From positions 1,364,001 to 1,428,000 of the forward strand of contig NC_083397.1 in assembly GCF_030864355.1 (NCBI RefSeq): 64,000 nt of DNA, read 5' to 3'. The position numbers and the translations under genes are program-made. Under the pieces are notes generated by a model that was given only the letters and a program-made list of their open reading frames with translations, was not told where the DNA came from and did not search any database. Shown here piece after piece: positions 31,087 to 41,874 of the stretch (the first letter of the stretch is position 1; each line of letters begins with the position of its first letter). The stretch is from Cutaneotrichosporon cavernicola. Taxonomy: Eukaryota; Basidiomycota; Tremellomycetes; Trichosporonales; Trichosporonaceae.

Positions 31087-31250
31087 GGTTGATGGATGAG
31101 ATGAGGTGTGTTTGAGTGTTGGGGTTTAGTGTGGGAACAACCAGTCGCCACCCAACAAGAATCGACCGTGGGAAAGTACGTTGCTAGGTGACGCGACTTG
31201 TTTTCGACGCGTCGTAATGTTGCCTCCACTCTCATCTCCATCCACTCGCC

Positions 31251-34200
31251 ATGGCCGGCGTCACAAAGGAAGAACTAGACGACATCTTCGCTACAGTCGA
31301 CGCGAATGAGGCGAATGAGAATGAGAATGAGAATGGGAATGAGGATAGAGCGCTCAATTCCTGCGACGACGATTCCGACTACGATATGCCCAAACCACTC
31401 TCCCCAACCCAACGTCCCCCAGCCCAACATCTTCCCCCTACCCAACCGGCCCGACCCCTCGGTCCAGGTTTAGCCAAGCTTTCCCGCGCTCCTCTGCGGC
31501 CCAGTAATAGGGTGACGGCTGAGGCAGGGCGCGGAGGACGTATAGTATACTCTGCTAATATGGGGACTGGGGACGCTCACTATTTTATGGTTCAATGGTG
31601 AGCTACTCCGACACTGGATTGAGCTGACAGCAGGCGCAAGCCACAGCAGAAGAAGGTATGTTGCTCGAAGGGGTGATATAGGTACTGATACTCTCTCTCT
31701 TCCTCTCTTTCCTCTTCCTTCCCCTGCACTCCCCCCTTACAGCACAGTGAGTCGCCTTCCTCGCCTCGCTCACTCAGAAACATGGGACGGCGATGCGTTC
31801 ATCAAAGTCGAGGGGAGCCGGGTGACCATGATCTCCGAGGAGGGCAAGCAGTGAGCTCAGTTATCCCGGCTCAGCTCACTCCAGCATGGCAACAACATCG
31901 CTCATCGGTGGTCTCCCAGGCCCCGGATCCGAGATGCGGATCGGCCAGATGGATTGCGAGGTTGACCGGGCCGTGTCTTACGATGAGTGAGCAGCAAGTT
32001 GTTGCTGCCAGCTGACACCAGGTTCAACCGCGCAACATGCTGTCTCAACAACCCCATGAATGCGCCGCTCAACTCGTCGGCGAATCCGACCTCCCGGCCT
32101 GGCGGTACACCGAAGCCGTTCAAGGCACTCATGGTCAACGGACGGGGCCCGACCCCGGTGGCAGCACGAGCGAACCCCCTAAATCGCCCCTTCACTCCCG
32201 TCACGCCAACAGCAGGTCCCTCACGAGCGGCCAGAACACCTTCCTCAGCCACACCTTCTTCCCACTTCGCCGCGGCAGCGGACACAGCACCGCCACAGTC
32301 GGCGCAGTCGTTCTATGGCCAGCCTGCAAACCCTGCGAAGAAGATCTTCATCGGTGACAGGAACAACAAGCAGCGCGAGGCGTGGGGCGGCGCTCTGCAT
32401 GATCCAAGAGCTCCCGGCGCGCTTGTCCTACCCCGCCCACCGGAGTCGGAGGCGAAGCGCATGTGGGTACCAAGCTCGGTACTTCACCCGCGCTGACTAC
32501 AGGGGCGTGACTATCAACGACGTTGTTGTTGACCCTGCTATTAGGGAGAAGCTGCGCGACCACCAGCGTGAAGGTGTCTCGGTGAGCTAAGACAACGCTT
32601 GGACCAGCTCACGCAGTTCATGTACCGCTGCGTTATGGGGATGACGGGAGCCAACGGAACAGGGTGTATCCTCGCGGACGAGATGGGCCTTGGCAAGACG
32701 CTGCAGACAATTGCGCTTATCCACACCCTTCTCAGTGAGTCACCCAGAGTAAGGAGACTGATGGGGTAGAACAGTCGCCCTGGTCTAATGAGTCGAAAGT
32801 GTGAGTAATCATTGGCCGCCTTGGCTCCTGTACTGATGTGCAGGATTGGGAAAGCCCTCGTCGTCTGCCCAGTGTCTCTCGTCAACAACTGGGCCCAGGA
32901 GTTCAAGAAATGGTGTGCCTAAGCTCAATGTCCTGCTGACGAGAAGGGCTCGCGGAGACATCACTGTCGTCGCCGTTGGCGACAAGGAGGATATGCGGAC
33001 TGCTGCCTTCGTAAGCTCACAGGTTTGCATCGCTGACCAGTAGCCCACCAATCCCAACTTGCACGTCATGATCATCGGTTACGAGAAGGTGAGCTCCATT
33101 GCCGTTTGTAGCTGACAGCTAGCTTCGCAAGTACATGTACGCTTGCTCGCTTGCTCCCACTGACATGACAGCAAGAAGATCAAGTACTGCCAGCCTCCCA
33201 TCGGCCTAATTGTCTGTGATGAGGGACACCGCCTCAAGTCCAAGGACAACAAGACTACCAAGATGTTTGATGAGCTCTCCTGCACGCGTCGTATCCGTAA
33301 GCCCTCAAACGGCCGTCACTCACTCCAGTCCTGACGGGTACACCGGTCCAAAACGATCTAGGCGAATATTGGGCAATGGTACGTGTCCATGAAGTTCCAG
33401 CTGCTGATTACCTGGCTGATTTCGCTTGCCCGGGGGTCTTTGGAACTTACTCCGCGTTCTCGCGACAGTTCGAGAAGCCGATCCTCAAGGCGCGCACTCC
33501 TAACTGCAATAGGAAGGATGCCGACGTCGGCCTGGACCGCAGCGAGCAGGTGAGGTTATGCTCCGTAAAGTTACCTGACTCCCAGCTCAAAGAGCTCTCG
33601 CTCGAATTCGTGCTGCGTCGCACCTCAGAAGTGCTGACCAACTTCCTCCCTCCTAAGTGTGGGTCGACCAGCGAACACTTTTGACCCCAGCCGAATATGT
33701 CCTCTTCGTTGCCCCCTCAACGCTGCAGTTGGAGGTCTTCCGCCGTCTTTTGGGAGGGTCACGCGATGTGACGGCCATGCTTCGCGGTATGAGCAGCACA
33801 CAGAGCCTTGCAACAAGTAAGTGGTGTGTGCGGACGCAACTGACCCGCCAGTCGACCTGCTTCGTAAAGTGGCAAACTCTCCAACGGTTTGTTTACGCGT
33901 GCCTCCCTTGCTGACAGTCAGCTCCTCCGCAAGAAGGAGGATGGAAGTCGCGATGAGGATGCGCTCGACTTAGTGCAGTCTGCTCTATCTGTCATCCCTC
34001 CAAAGACCAGAACGGTCGACGCGACCATCAGCGGTTAGTACGATATGAACCGCGTTGACTAACACCACAGGCAAGCTGACTGTTCTCGAAAACATCCTCA
34101 GCTCGGTTGCGTACGCACGCACTGAGAAGATCGTGGTCGTCTCGAGCTGGACGACAACACTCAACCTCATCCAGGACCTGTGCATTCGGCATCGGTACGA

Positions 34201-35573
34201 CTTCCTCCGCCTGGATGGAAGCACGCCACAGAAACAGCGCCAGGAGCTGGTCGACCGATTTAATCGCGGCTCCGTCCAGGACAGTATGGTCTTCCTCCTC
34301 AGCGCCAAGGCGGGTGGTGTGGGCTTGAACCTCATTGGGTGAGTGTACTGTCGTTGGGAATGCTGACACCTCAGAGCATCGCGTTTGGTTCTCTTTGACA
34401 GCGACTGGTGAGTTGCGTGCATTCTATCGCTAACATGCCAGGAACCCATCGACCGACCTCCAAGCTATGGCTCGTATCCACCGGTGCGTCAGCTGCAGAA
34501 TGAGGTACTTTTAAGCTGACCGCAGTGACGGCCAGAAGAAGCCGGTGTTCATCTATCGCCTGCTGACGGTGAATACGATTGACGAGAAGATCTATCAGGT
34601 AGGCCAACCTAAACCACTTCCGCTCTCTAACATGTACAGCGGCAGATCACGAAGATGGGGCTCTCTGACCAGATGCTGGGTGACAGCAGCGGCGGGAAGA
34701 CTGCCAAGGATTGTAAGCTATTCGGCAATGTCTAGCTAACACGCAGCTTTCTCGTTTGAGGAGCTGCGCGACATCTTCACTGTCAGTCCCCAAACAGACG
34801 GCTGTGGAACTCGTGAGTGGAATTGAGACGAAGCTGACGTCAGACGACCTCCTTGGTTGTGACTGCGGTGGCAGGGGCGGAGTGAAGCTGAAGGGGTCCG
34901 AAGAGCCTGATACGCCGGAGGCCGATGACGGCGACAGCAGCTCGGAAGAGGATGCCCAGGCGGGCTTTGTCAGCGCCTCGCAATTCGATCCTGAGCCGGT
35001 GGGTAGTTGTCCTGTCAACACTAACTCCTCACAGACTGCCAAGATGGTTCGGAAGGTCAGTTTCAATCATTGCTTCTTAACCATTAACTGACAACAGGCC
35101 ACAAAGGCACAAGCGGACAAGCTTGCCGCGCTCAAGGAGTGGGCACACGTTGACGCGTTTGATAGCGCGTCAGTTGGCGGGATCAAGGACGACCTGCTGT
35201 ATAACTTGCTCCGCGATGCGCAGAAGACAGACGAAGCCAAGGCCACGAAGAGGGCCATGAAGGATGAGCGGCCCATCAAGAAGCTTCGCGCGGCAGACAG
35301 CAGCAGTAGCAGTCGGGTCACCTCTCCATCTGTTGAATCGCCGGCGACATCGCCCTCCCTCGAGAGTGACGGCAGTGGCGTGGATGACAGTGACGAGGAG
35401 GCCATGCGCGTGCCGGCACGCCGGAAGATGCGGCCTCGGGCCAGCCGCGCCAAGGCCCCTATCGACATGGGCATCGACCGCGTCAAGAAGCACAACCTCC
35501 ACATGATCGCGGCGGACGGAGGCGTCGGGCGCATCCTGTATGTGTTTGAGAAGGAGTCTAGCGCACGCATTTA
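31251..35573 (+). CDS. RDH54: Rdh54/Rad54B-type DNA translocase
   Basis: Swi2/Snf2 motor that works with Rad51/Dmc1 in homologous recombination. I read about 28 exons; the first fifteen are 31251-31597, 31634-31655, 31743-31746, 31778-31850, 31885-31986, 32022-32462, 32503-32581, 32617-32734, 32770-32800, 32844-32912, 32947-33010, 33044-33088, 33123-33136, 33172-33296 and 33329-33549. Further boundaries follow the same AG/GT pattern to the stop at 35571. Landmarks: KKHKTWDGDAF (Rad54B N-terminal motif), [18 protein letters not shown] (Walker A), [20 protein letters not shown] (DEGH box), [66 protein letters not shown] (motif VI), then GTHDLLGCDC. Exon 3 is only 4 nt (CACA). After EYWAM the frame reads through a 12-residue segment with no clear acceptor. 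Confidence 0.9.
31743..31746 (+). other. RDH54: 4-nt microexon in RDH54
   Basis: CACA flanked by ...cttacag and gtgagt.... It supplies a His codon and the first base of Lys in the conserved KKHKTW motif and restores phase between exon 2 (ends phase 0) and exon 4 (needs one base). Skipping it leads to a stop within about 20 codons. Confidence 0.75.
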
Positions 35574-35704
35574 GCGAGAATGTAGCATTAGCATAGAGTC
35601 AGCATCGCCCACAGCACTGTACACATGCACACATCCCATCAGTAGTGAGCCCTCATGAAGGTCGATGATTGTAGAGAAAATGGTGAATGCCATGCTGATG
35701 CTAC

Positions 35705-36217
35705 CTACAACCGCGCCTTCTTGATGAGCTCGTCGACCTTTGCGAGCTTGGCTGCCTCATCGGCCTCTTTCCTCTTAGCCTTTGCCTTCTGCGCCTCGAT
35801 GAGGTTTTTAGCGTTCTTGGTAGCGAGGCCGACATAGACCGACTTTTCGGGGAGTCCTGGGTAGTCTGGGCGGTTGTCGAGCGACTGGATAAAGAAGCTC
35901 TTGCGCTTGGAGAAGGACTTGCCGTGACGAATGACGACGACGTCGCCGAGAAGGGCGGCTGATGTGAGCGCTAGCTGTGTGACTGTGTGTCTTGAAGGGA
36001 ATGGAACCAAGTGGAGGTCAAGAAAGCGACATTTGCAGACTCCCCACTGATCCCAAACTTGGCACTTACTCTCGTTCTCGTCGTGCACGAGCATCTTGGT
36101 CTCCTTGTGGATACGCTTGAGCAGCTTTGCGTGCTCAAAGTACCGGGGCACCGAGACGGTGACGGTCTTGCTCATCGCGCCAGTCTTGGTGACGATTCCG
36201 AAGAGGCTGTGGGACAT
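35705..36217 (-). CDS. MRPS17: Mitochondrial small ribosomal subunit protein uS17m
   Basis: OB-fold mitoribosomal protein homologous to bacterial S17. Exons, in reading order: 36070-36217 and 35705-35958; 133 residues. FGIVTKTGAMSKTVTVSVPR and YFEHAKLLKRIHKETKMLVH, then DENE, are the S17 core, followed across the intron by LLGDVVVIRHGKSFSKRKSF and FIQSLDNRP. A fungal C-terminal extension is alanine/lysine-rich and ends LAKVDELIKKARL. The intron (111 nt) has canonical GTAAGT and catcag borders. Retaining it would insert an unrelated stretch into a conserved loop. Confidence 0.88.
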   Translation of the reverse strand: MSHSLFGIVTKTGAMSKTVTVSVPRYFEHAKLLKRIHKETKMLVHDENESKCQVWDQWGVCKCRFLDLHLVPFPSRHTVTQLALTSAALLGDVVVIRHGKSFSKRKSFFIQSLDNRPDYPGLPEKSVYVGLATKNAKNLIEAQKAKAKRKEADEAAKLAKVDELIKKARL

Positions 36218-37064
36218 GGCAGGTAGGTTGTGGGGGGGATAACAGCGGAGATCAAGGGGTACGTGGTGAGAAATATCGCGGGCGGGGTTGTCGGTTCGGG
36301 GGACGTCCGGCACGGAGGCGGTGACGGAGCGGAACAGTGAATAGTGAACGGTGAACGGTGAGCAGGTGTTGTCGCGAGACGCCAGTTGAGGCCGGAGTCG
36401 GGACAAAAGTCCAGCAGGAGCGGAGATTGGGTTCTCTCCGTCCAAGAACAAATGCTCCCGTTCGCCACCCACGCGTCAGGGCAAGGTTGACCATTCCACC
36501 CATTGCCCAAGGACCCCCCAAAGACCCCCAAGGACCCGCCAGGGTGGACTAAACCGACGGTGAACACATTGTCACTGGTACCCTCGGCGACGTCGACATT
36601 CCACTTCAACACAAACACTCATCCACCACAGCCTTAAAGCTCGGCACCAGTATCGTCAGCCAAGAGGACCGCTTGTGTCAGATCTGGCTGAATTGGCGCG
36701 CCAAGGTCCGTCCTTCTTCATCCGCCACCGGCCTCGTGACCCGCGTCGCCAGCCACCAGTGTCTCGCCTCTATCATTACCAAGCCCAAGAAAGCCCTTGC
36801 TTGTTCGCTTCTCGTCCACTCTCCTCGCTTCTTTCTCCATCCCATTCGTTCTCAACGACCACAAACTCCAAACATCCTATCGTTAAACGACGAACGAACA
36901 CATCCACTATCCAACGTACCGTTTGTCTCGTCACCCTCACACGCGACTGCAACCGCAACGACAACTCAACCTAACCTAACTTATATCGCCACTCGTCTTG
37001 GTCTTAGACTCCCGTCTTGGACCACTTGACGCTTACCATCCTTCCGATAACCAAACACGACAAG
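36218..37064. other. Divergent intergenic region uS17m / unknown
   Basis: 847 bp, pyrimidine-rich toward the rightward gene (probable long 5' UTR). No ORF with recognisable content. Short near-repeats of gtgaacggtgaacggtgagc type occur at about 36334-36365. Confidence 0.55.
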
Positions 37065-38643
37065 ATGACCATAATTCCGCCCGGTGCCAAGCTGGGTACG
37101 TCTCCTCCACTCGTGCCGAATCCAGGCCGCGCGCAGGCCTCTAGAACCCGTCTCCTACCATACACCTACAGAGTTGCAGCGCGCTTGATTCTGCTTCTCC
37201 ACCCTGTTCCTTTTCGTCTCGAGCATGCTTCCCACGGCCTCCAGCGGCGCACGTTATGCCCGTCCACAACCTCCGTCCCCCTCTCTAGCTGCGCGCTCCC
37301 CGTCTCCATCCCCGAAGTGCGCACCTCGTTCGCGCGCGAACTCATACCTCGCGCCTTGCTATCAGTTCCTTCTGGCTCCACCTTGGCACCCCTTCCCGCA
37401 CCTTCACCCGCTTACCCTAGCGCCTGTTGATCTCCCGCCGCCCCCGCCTGCGGCAGACCCCCGCGAGCCAGAGGGCACGCGGCGCGTGTCTAGAACTCCT
37501 GGCCGCGCAAAGTCGCCATACAGCAGTCGCGCCAACTCGCCCACGCGTCCGCGTGCCGAGTCCGGCAGCCCTCCCCCGCTGCTCGCGCCCAAGCCCCGTA
37601 ACGCATCCGGACAGGGGTCAATAAGCAAGCATGGGTCTGTGCACCTCTCGCGGCCCAGCTCGCCAAGCAGCATCCACTCGAGCGGAAGCGCGATCTTTGA
37701 GCGTGACATTGAGATGCCTGCTGCCCAGAGCCTCAGCACGCTCGGCCACAAGGGAAGCCGCGTGTTCCACCACCCGCACGGCTCGACGCTCGAGCACACG
37801 GTCCCCGCCGTGCTCGACGACGCGGTCGAGGCGCTCACTGCGTCTGGGCCCGATAGCATTGGCGAGCTCGAGATCGAAGCGCCTGCGTCCACGACGGGCG
37901 CCGCGCGCTCTGGCTCGGCCAGTCTCTCGCCGGCGCTGCGCTCGCGCGTCGCGTCTATGCCGCTCAGCGCAAGCCGGTCGCCCTCCCCCGAATCGAGCCC
38001 GCACCCGCCGCACGCTCCCCCTCTCTCGCTGATCGCGGCCGCTCTCGCACCCCACATTCAGTCGAAGAGCCCGACGACCTCGCCGACCGCCGTTGACACC
38101 CTGCAGAGCATGCCCGACTCGCCCACCCAGATGTACCACGGCAAGCACCGTCCCGCGCCATTGCGGCATCTCTCGACGGGGCCCCAGCTGCCGGGCGGAT
38201 GGGCATTTACGGACGAGGACTCTACGGGCGCAACCGCCATCAGAAGCGAGAGCACGAGCGGCGCTTTGACTCCCATGCCAACTGCCCTCCCGTCGCACCT
38301 GACGCCGACAAAGGAGAAGCGCCGCGTCAGCTTCATCTCGTACAACGACCTGTTACTCAGCGTCCCGACCGCTGTCACGTCTCTTGACGACATTACCACT
38401 GGCAACCACGCTCCTGACCACCTCCCGGGCACCGTGTCGCCAAGCGTGCCGTCGCGCTCGCCCGTCATGGCCGCGAGTCCCAGCTGCCTCTCTGGACCTG
38501 TGGTGCCCGACATGCTCCGCCCGCTCGGTGGCAGCATTCTGGAGGGCGAGTGGCAGCGCGAGGGCCTCGGTAAGGGCCTCGAGCAGCGCCTCGAGGACCT
38601 TGCGTTCAACGACAAGCACGTGACTCCGGAACAGAAGGCCTAA
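37065..38643 (+). CDS. Disordered serine/proline-rich protein, unknown
   Basis: Predicted as exon 37065-37095 (MTIIPPGAKL) spliced through a 193-nt intron to 37289-38643 in a matching phase, giving 461 residues; the alternative unspliced start is 37225. Almost the entire protein is low-complexity Ser/Pro/Ala with many SP sites typical of kinase targets. One stretch near the C-terminus looks ordered and conserved-like: EKRRVSFISYNDLLLSVPTA followed by VTSLDDITTGNH. Another is SILEGEWQREGLGKGLEQRL, then EDLAFNDK. I do not recognise the family. Context (uS17m and a siderophore transporter) gives no clue. The first splice is a proposal based on phase and AG/GT only. Confidence 0.6.
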
Positions 38644-38799
38644 CGAACCACCCGAAGCGAATAGCCATATACCCCTTGGGAGGGAACCTGCAAGATCAAA
38701 TGACTGGTATAATCAAGGGTGCGCGTACATGTGCCTGTGAATGCAATGGATACAACGGTGCTAGTCTACAACTCGTACAAGAGTAGTGTCGTCTTGGGT

Positions 38800-40872
38800 C
38801 TAGACGTATTCGGGTGTGGGGGTGCGAGGGACGAGGTGCTCGAGCTCGTCGGGGGTGGCGGTTCCGTTAATGTGCAGGTTGCGCCTGCTTACGATTCTCG
38901 ACATGCGGCTCGACTGGCGTCGGATGCGGCGAACTGGGGTGACCGGCTCCTCGTCGAGGCCAGCGACCGCACGGGTGTTGGATAGCCGCACGTCCTTGGT
39001 CAGGAAGAGGCAGACGATGGGTGGAATGACGGCGACGGCGATGGCCCAGGTCTGAATGTCAGTGAGTGTGGTGCGATGGTGGACGGTGAACAGCTACAGC
39101 AGACGCAACAGCTGGAAAGCCACACTAGAACTCACCACTAGCCGGTGCATGACGGAACGGTACGCCTCGATAGCGCCGAGGCGGATGGGATTGTCAATTG
39201 GATACTCGACGATATCGGTGATACTGCCAAACAACTCGTCCAGCAGTGTTTGGTTGGTGGTGGGCACATGTTCCGCGAGGTCGGAGGGCATGTAAGTGTT
39301 CCAGATACTGGTTGCCGCTGCCGACCCGACGCTATTGCCCACCTCGGACAACAGGAGAGTCATAGCAGTGACGGTAGCGATATCGGCGCTCCCTACGGCA
39401 GCTTGGGCGCCGACTTGTGTGGCAATGCCCGCGAATCCCCCACCAAGGCCCTGGAGGACCTGACAGACGACGAGCTCGAATGTCGTGCCCTCGGCGCTGC
39501 GGGCGCGAAGCATGATCCCAACACCGAGGAGACGGACAAGTAGACCCGCGAAGAGCATCCACTTGAACCGCCTGGTTGCGTACATGATCGCACCGGCCAC
39601 AATCCCAAAGACGGTGATGCTGAATGCGTGCGTGTAGACAAAGTAGGCGACCATCTTGAGTCCCCAGTCCTTGGTAACCAGAATGAATGAGTAGAGGTAC
39701 GTGTATTGGAGATAGAACGAGGTGAAGTCGAAGAAACCGATAAGGCAAGCGCTGAGAATCGGGGTGCGGTTTAACCAGCGCATTGGAAAGACTGGGTGCG
39801 CCGGAACTCGCCATTCGTAGATGAGGAAAACGACGAATAGCACAACCCCAAGGACGCCCATTGCGATCTAAATCAGCCAAATATGGGGTGGAACATACCA
39901 GAGTGCCGTGGTCCCAGTTATTATCGGGTGCGGGAACGATACCCAGGGGCACGAGGATGAGTGCTAGACTAGCAGCCACGAGAATGAGGCCAACAAAGTC
40001 CATATCGGCCGCTGCGTCGCGGAGGCTGGATAGCCCAAATCGGTGGTTGCGGTTGTGCTTGGACTTGTCCTGAGATAGGAGGGCAACGATGAGCGGTGCC
40101 AACATGATGGGAACGACTAGCGCAAACTGGACGTATCCCCTGCGCCAATCTGGAAGTACGCGGCTGGCGATCTCGGCGCTCACGAAGATGTTGATGAGGA
40201 AGGGGGCGCTTACTAGCCCTCCGACGAGACCGCGCCATCGCAGGGATGTCATATCTGCAATGACGATCTGGAGGAGCATCTGAAGGCCTGTGTATCCGAA
40301 GGCGTAGAAGATGTTACCGACCGCAATGGTGGATATGCCGTATGCAGAAGCCATAGTGAGCTGATGTCAGCCAACTCCAAAGTTGGGATGGAGAAGCGGA
40401 GAAATAGAAGGGAGAAGCAACGCACGTATCCGACGAGATAGAGGGTGGCGACGACGAGGAATGCCTCTCCACGCCCGCACACGTCGGCGACCTTGGCCAT
40501 GAATGGCTTGCCAACGGCAATGATGATGGCTTGAACCGTCCCGATCGTGCCGGCCGACGAGTGGTGGTGGACGGCGGATGTTCTGGCATCAGCAGTGGCG
40601 ACGTTTGGACTCACGCAAATGACAGGTACTGGTACGTCGTCATGCCTTTCGTCAGCCCACTCGTATCTTGGCGTACCGTCTAGAGAGTAGATGTACGCGG
40701 CGAGGGCGAGGCCGAGGAAGACGAGCCACGTGTTCCCGACCTCCTCCTCGTCGCTCTCGTACTCGTTCTCCGAGTCTGTGTGTTCTGCTGGTGGTGATGG
40801 TGGTAGTGTACGTCCCATGGTGAATGGAGAGGATCCAGAGGATGTGGACAAGTTGCGATGTCTCCCGACCAT
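38800..40872 (-). CDS. Siderophore-iron:H+ symporter (ARN/Sit1 family MFS)
   Basis: Major facilitator superfamily transporter that imports ferric siderophores through the plasma membrane. Exons, in reading order: 40677-40872, 40615-40645, 40426-40582, 39899-40360, 39136-39867 and 38800-39051; 609 residues. Family hallmarks: LALAAYIYSLDGMTTYQYLS, GTIGTVQAIIIAVGKPFMAK, NIFYAFGYTGLQMLLQIVIA, DMTSLRWRGLVGGLVSAPFL, FEWRVPAHPVFPMRWL-like region, and QVLQGLGGGFAGIATQVGAQ. The N-terminus is acidic and cytosolic; about fourteen hydrophobic segments are visible. Start could be 40872 or the in-frame ATG at 40818. Its first intron is only 31 nt and exon 2 is 31 nt. A palindromic GATA site lies 48 bp upstream of ATG 40872, suggesting repression by an iron-sensing GATA factor. 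Which siderophore it takes is unknown. Confidence 0.9.
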
Positions 40873-40919
40873 GAATAGATGAGATGACTACGCAGACGCA
40901 GGAGGACCGGGTCAAACGG

Positions 40920-40930
40920 TTATCTGATAA
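40920..40930. promoter_or_regulatory. Palindromic GATA site (TTATCTGATAA)
   Basis: Both strands match ATCWGATAA, the published consensus for fungal iron-responsive GATA repressors (SreA/Sre1/Fep1 type). It lies in the 185-bp divergent region between the siderophore transporter and POP5, nearer to the transporter start. Binding is inferred. Confidence 0.6.
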
Positions 40931-41057
40931 TGGGCCTATCCTCCTAAACACCACGTGGAAAGACTTGGGCGGAGATTCAAGCTTGTCCGTGAGAATGTTG
41001 TGAACCCACCCAACTCGTACGGGGCCTTACATCCTTTGCATCCCACACTAATAACCA

Positions 41058-41827
41058 ATGGTCCGCTTCAAGTATCGCCATCTCCTTGTCGAGTTCCTCG
41101 ATCCCGATTCCCTCTCACCCCTTCCTTCCGTCAATCTTCCCAGCCCCGAAGAAGTGGAGGGCGAAGAGTGGGAGGGCGAGGAGGAGTTGGCGCGCATACC
41201 TTCCCTTCCCTTCGTGTTACCGCTCAATCCAACCAAACCGCTGTTAGGAGATGAGGGCGCCAGCGCAATCTACAAGGCCGTTAGGGCCATGTGCCAGAAC
41301 GTATTTGGAGACGAGGGGTGGGGCCGGGTGTCGAGTAGTTTCAAGGGTGAGCGCGAAAGCGGCATGGTGTGGGGCAACACGGAGACGGCGGACTGTAGCT
41401 ACCTCTTGAAGGCGAAGATGTCCAAGCTACCTGCTGCGCGTGGAAAACAGCTGACTCCAGTGACCTATCACTCTTCCCTCACCACACTCACACTCCTCCG
41501 CGTCGCGCGTCCGCACTACCGCCTTCTCTGGGCGGCAATCACTCTCCTCACCACGGTTGGAGGCGTCGCTGTTCTTCCGCGCGTCTTGGCGGTCAGCGGG
41601 ACGATCAAGAAGCTCCAAGCAGCTGCAATCGTACACCACCGCCGTGTGACCGCGGCTGCTGTCGCAGCTTTGCTGAAGGAAGGTCAGTTGGGTTTGAGGT
41701 TGTGGTAGCTGACTTTGGCGTAGGCCAGCTGACACCAGGCAGTAAAGGCGAGGCGGACAAGGAGGCGCTCGAGAAGCGATGGGTGGTCGAGCGCGACGAG
41801 TTGGTACGTATGGAGGCACCGGAATAG
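41058..41827 (+). CDS. POP5: RNase P/MRP subunit POP5
   Basis: Protein subunit of RNase P and RNase MRP, used in tRNA 5' processing and rRNA maturation. Exons 41058-41346, 41461-41682 and 41739-41827 give 199 residues. Start MVRFKYRHLLVEFLD is the invariant POP5 N-terminus. An acidic insert (EEVEGEEWEGEEELARI) precedes the conserved IYKAVRAMCQNVFGDEGWGR. Exon 2 encodes LLRVARPHYRLLWAAITLL and VLPRVLAVSGTIKKLQAAAI, then HHRR. The first intron (114 nt) is open in frame and could be mistaken for coding. The last donor is GTCAGT. The stop codon is only 47 bp from the stop of the convergent RecQ gene. Confidence 0.9.
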
Positions 41828-41874
41828 TTGTATGCATATGATTTCAACAGTGTACAACAACGTCTGTTCCCCCA

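Noticed and set aside
36673..37029. ORFs in the leader of the 37065 gene
   Set aside because: Serine/proline/threonine composition follows from the pyrimidine-rich leader; starts are not conserved-looking.
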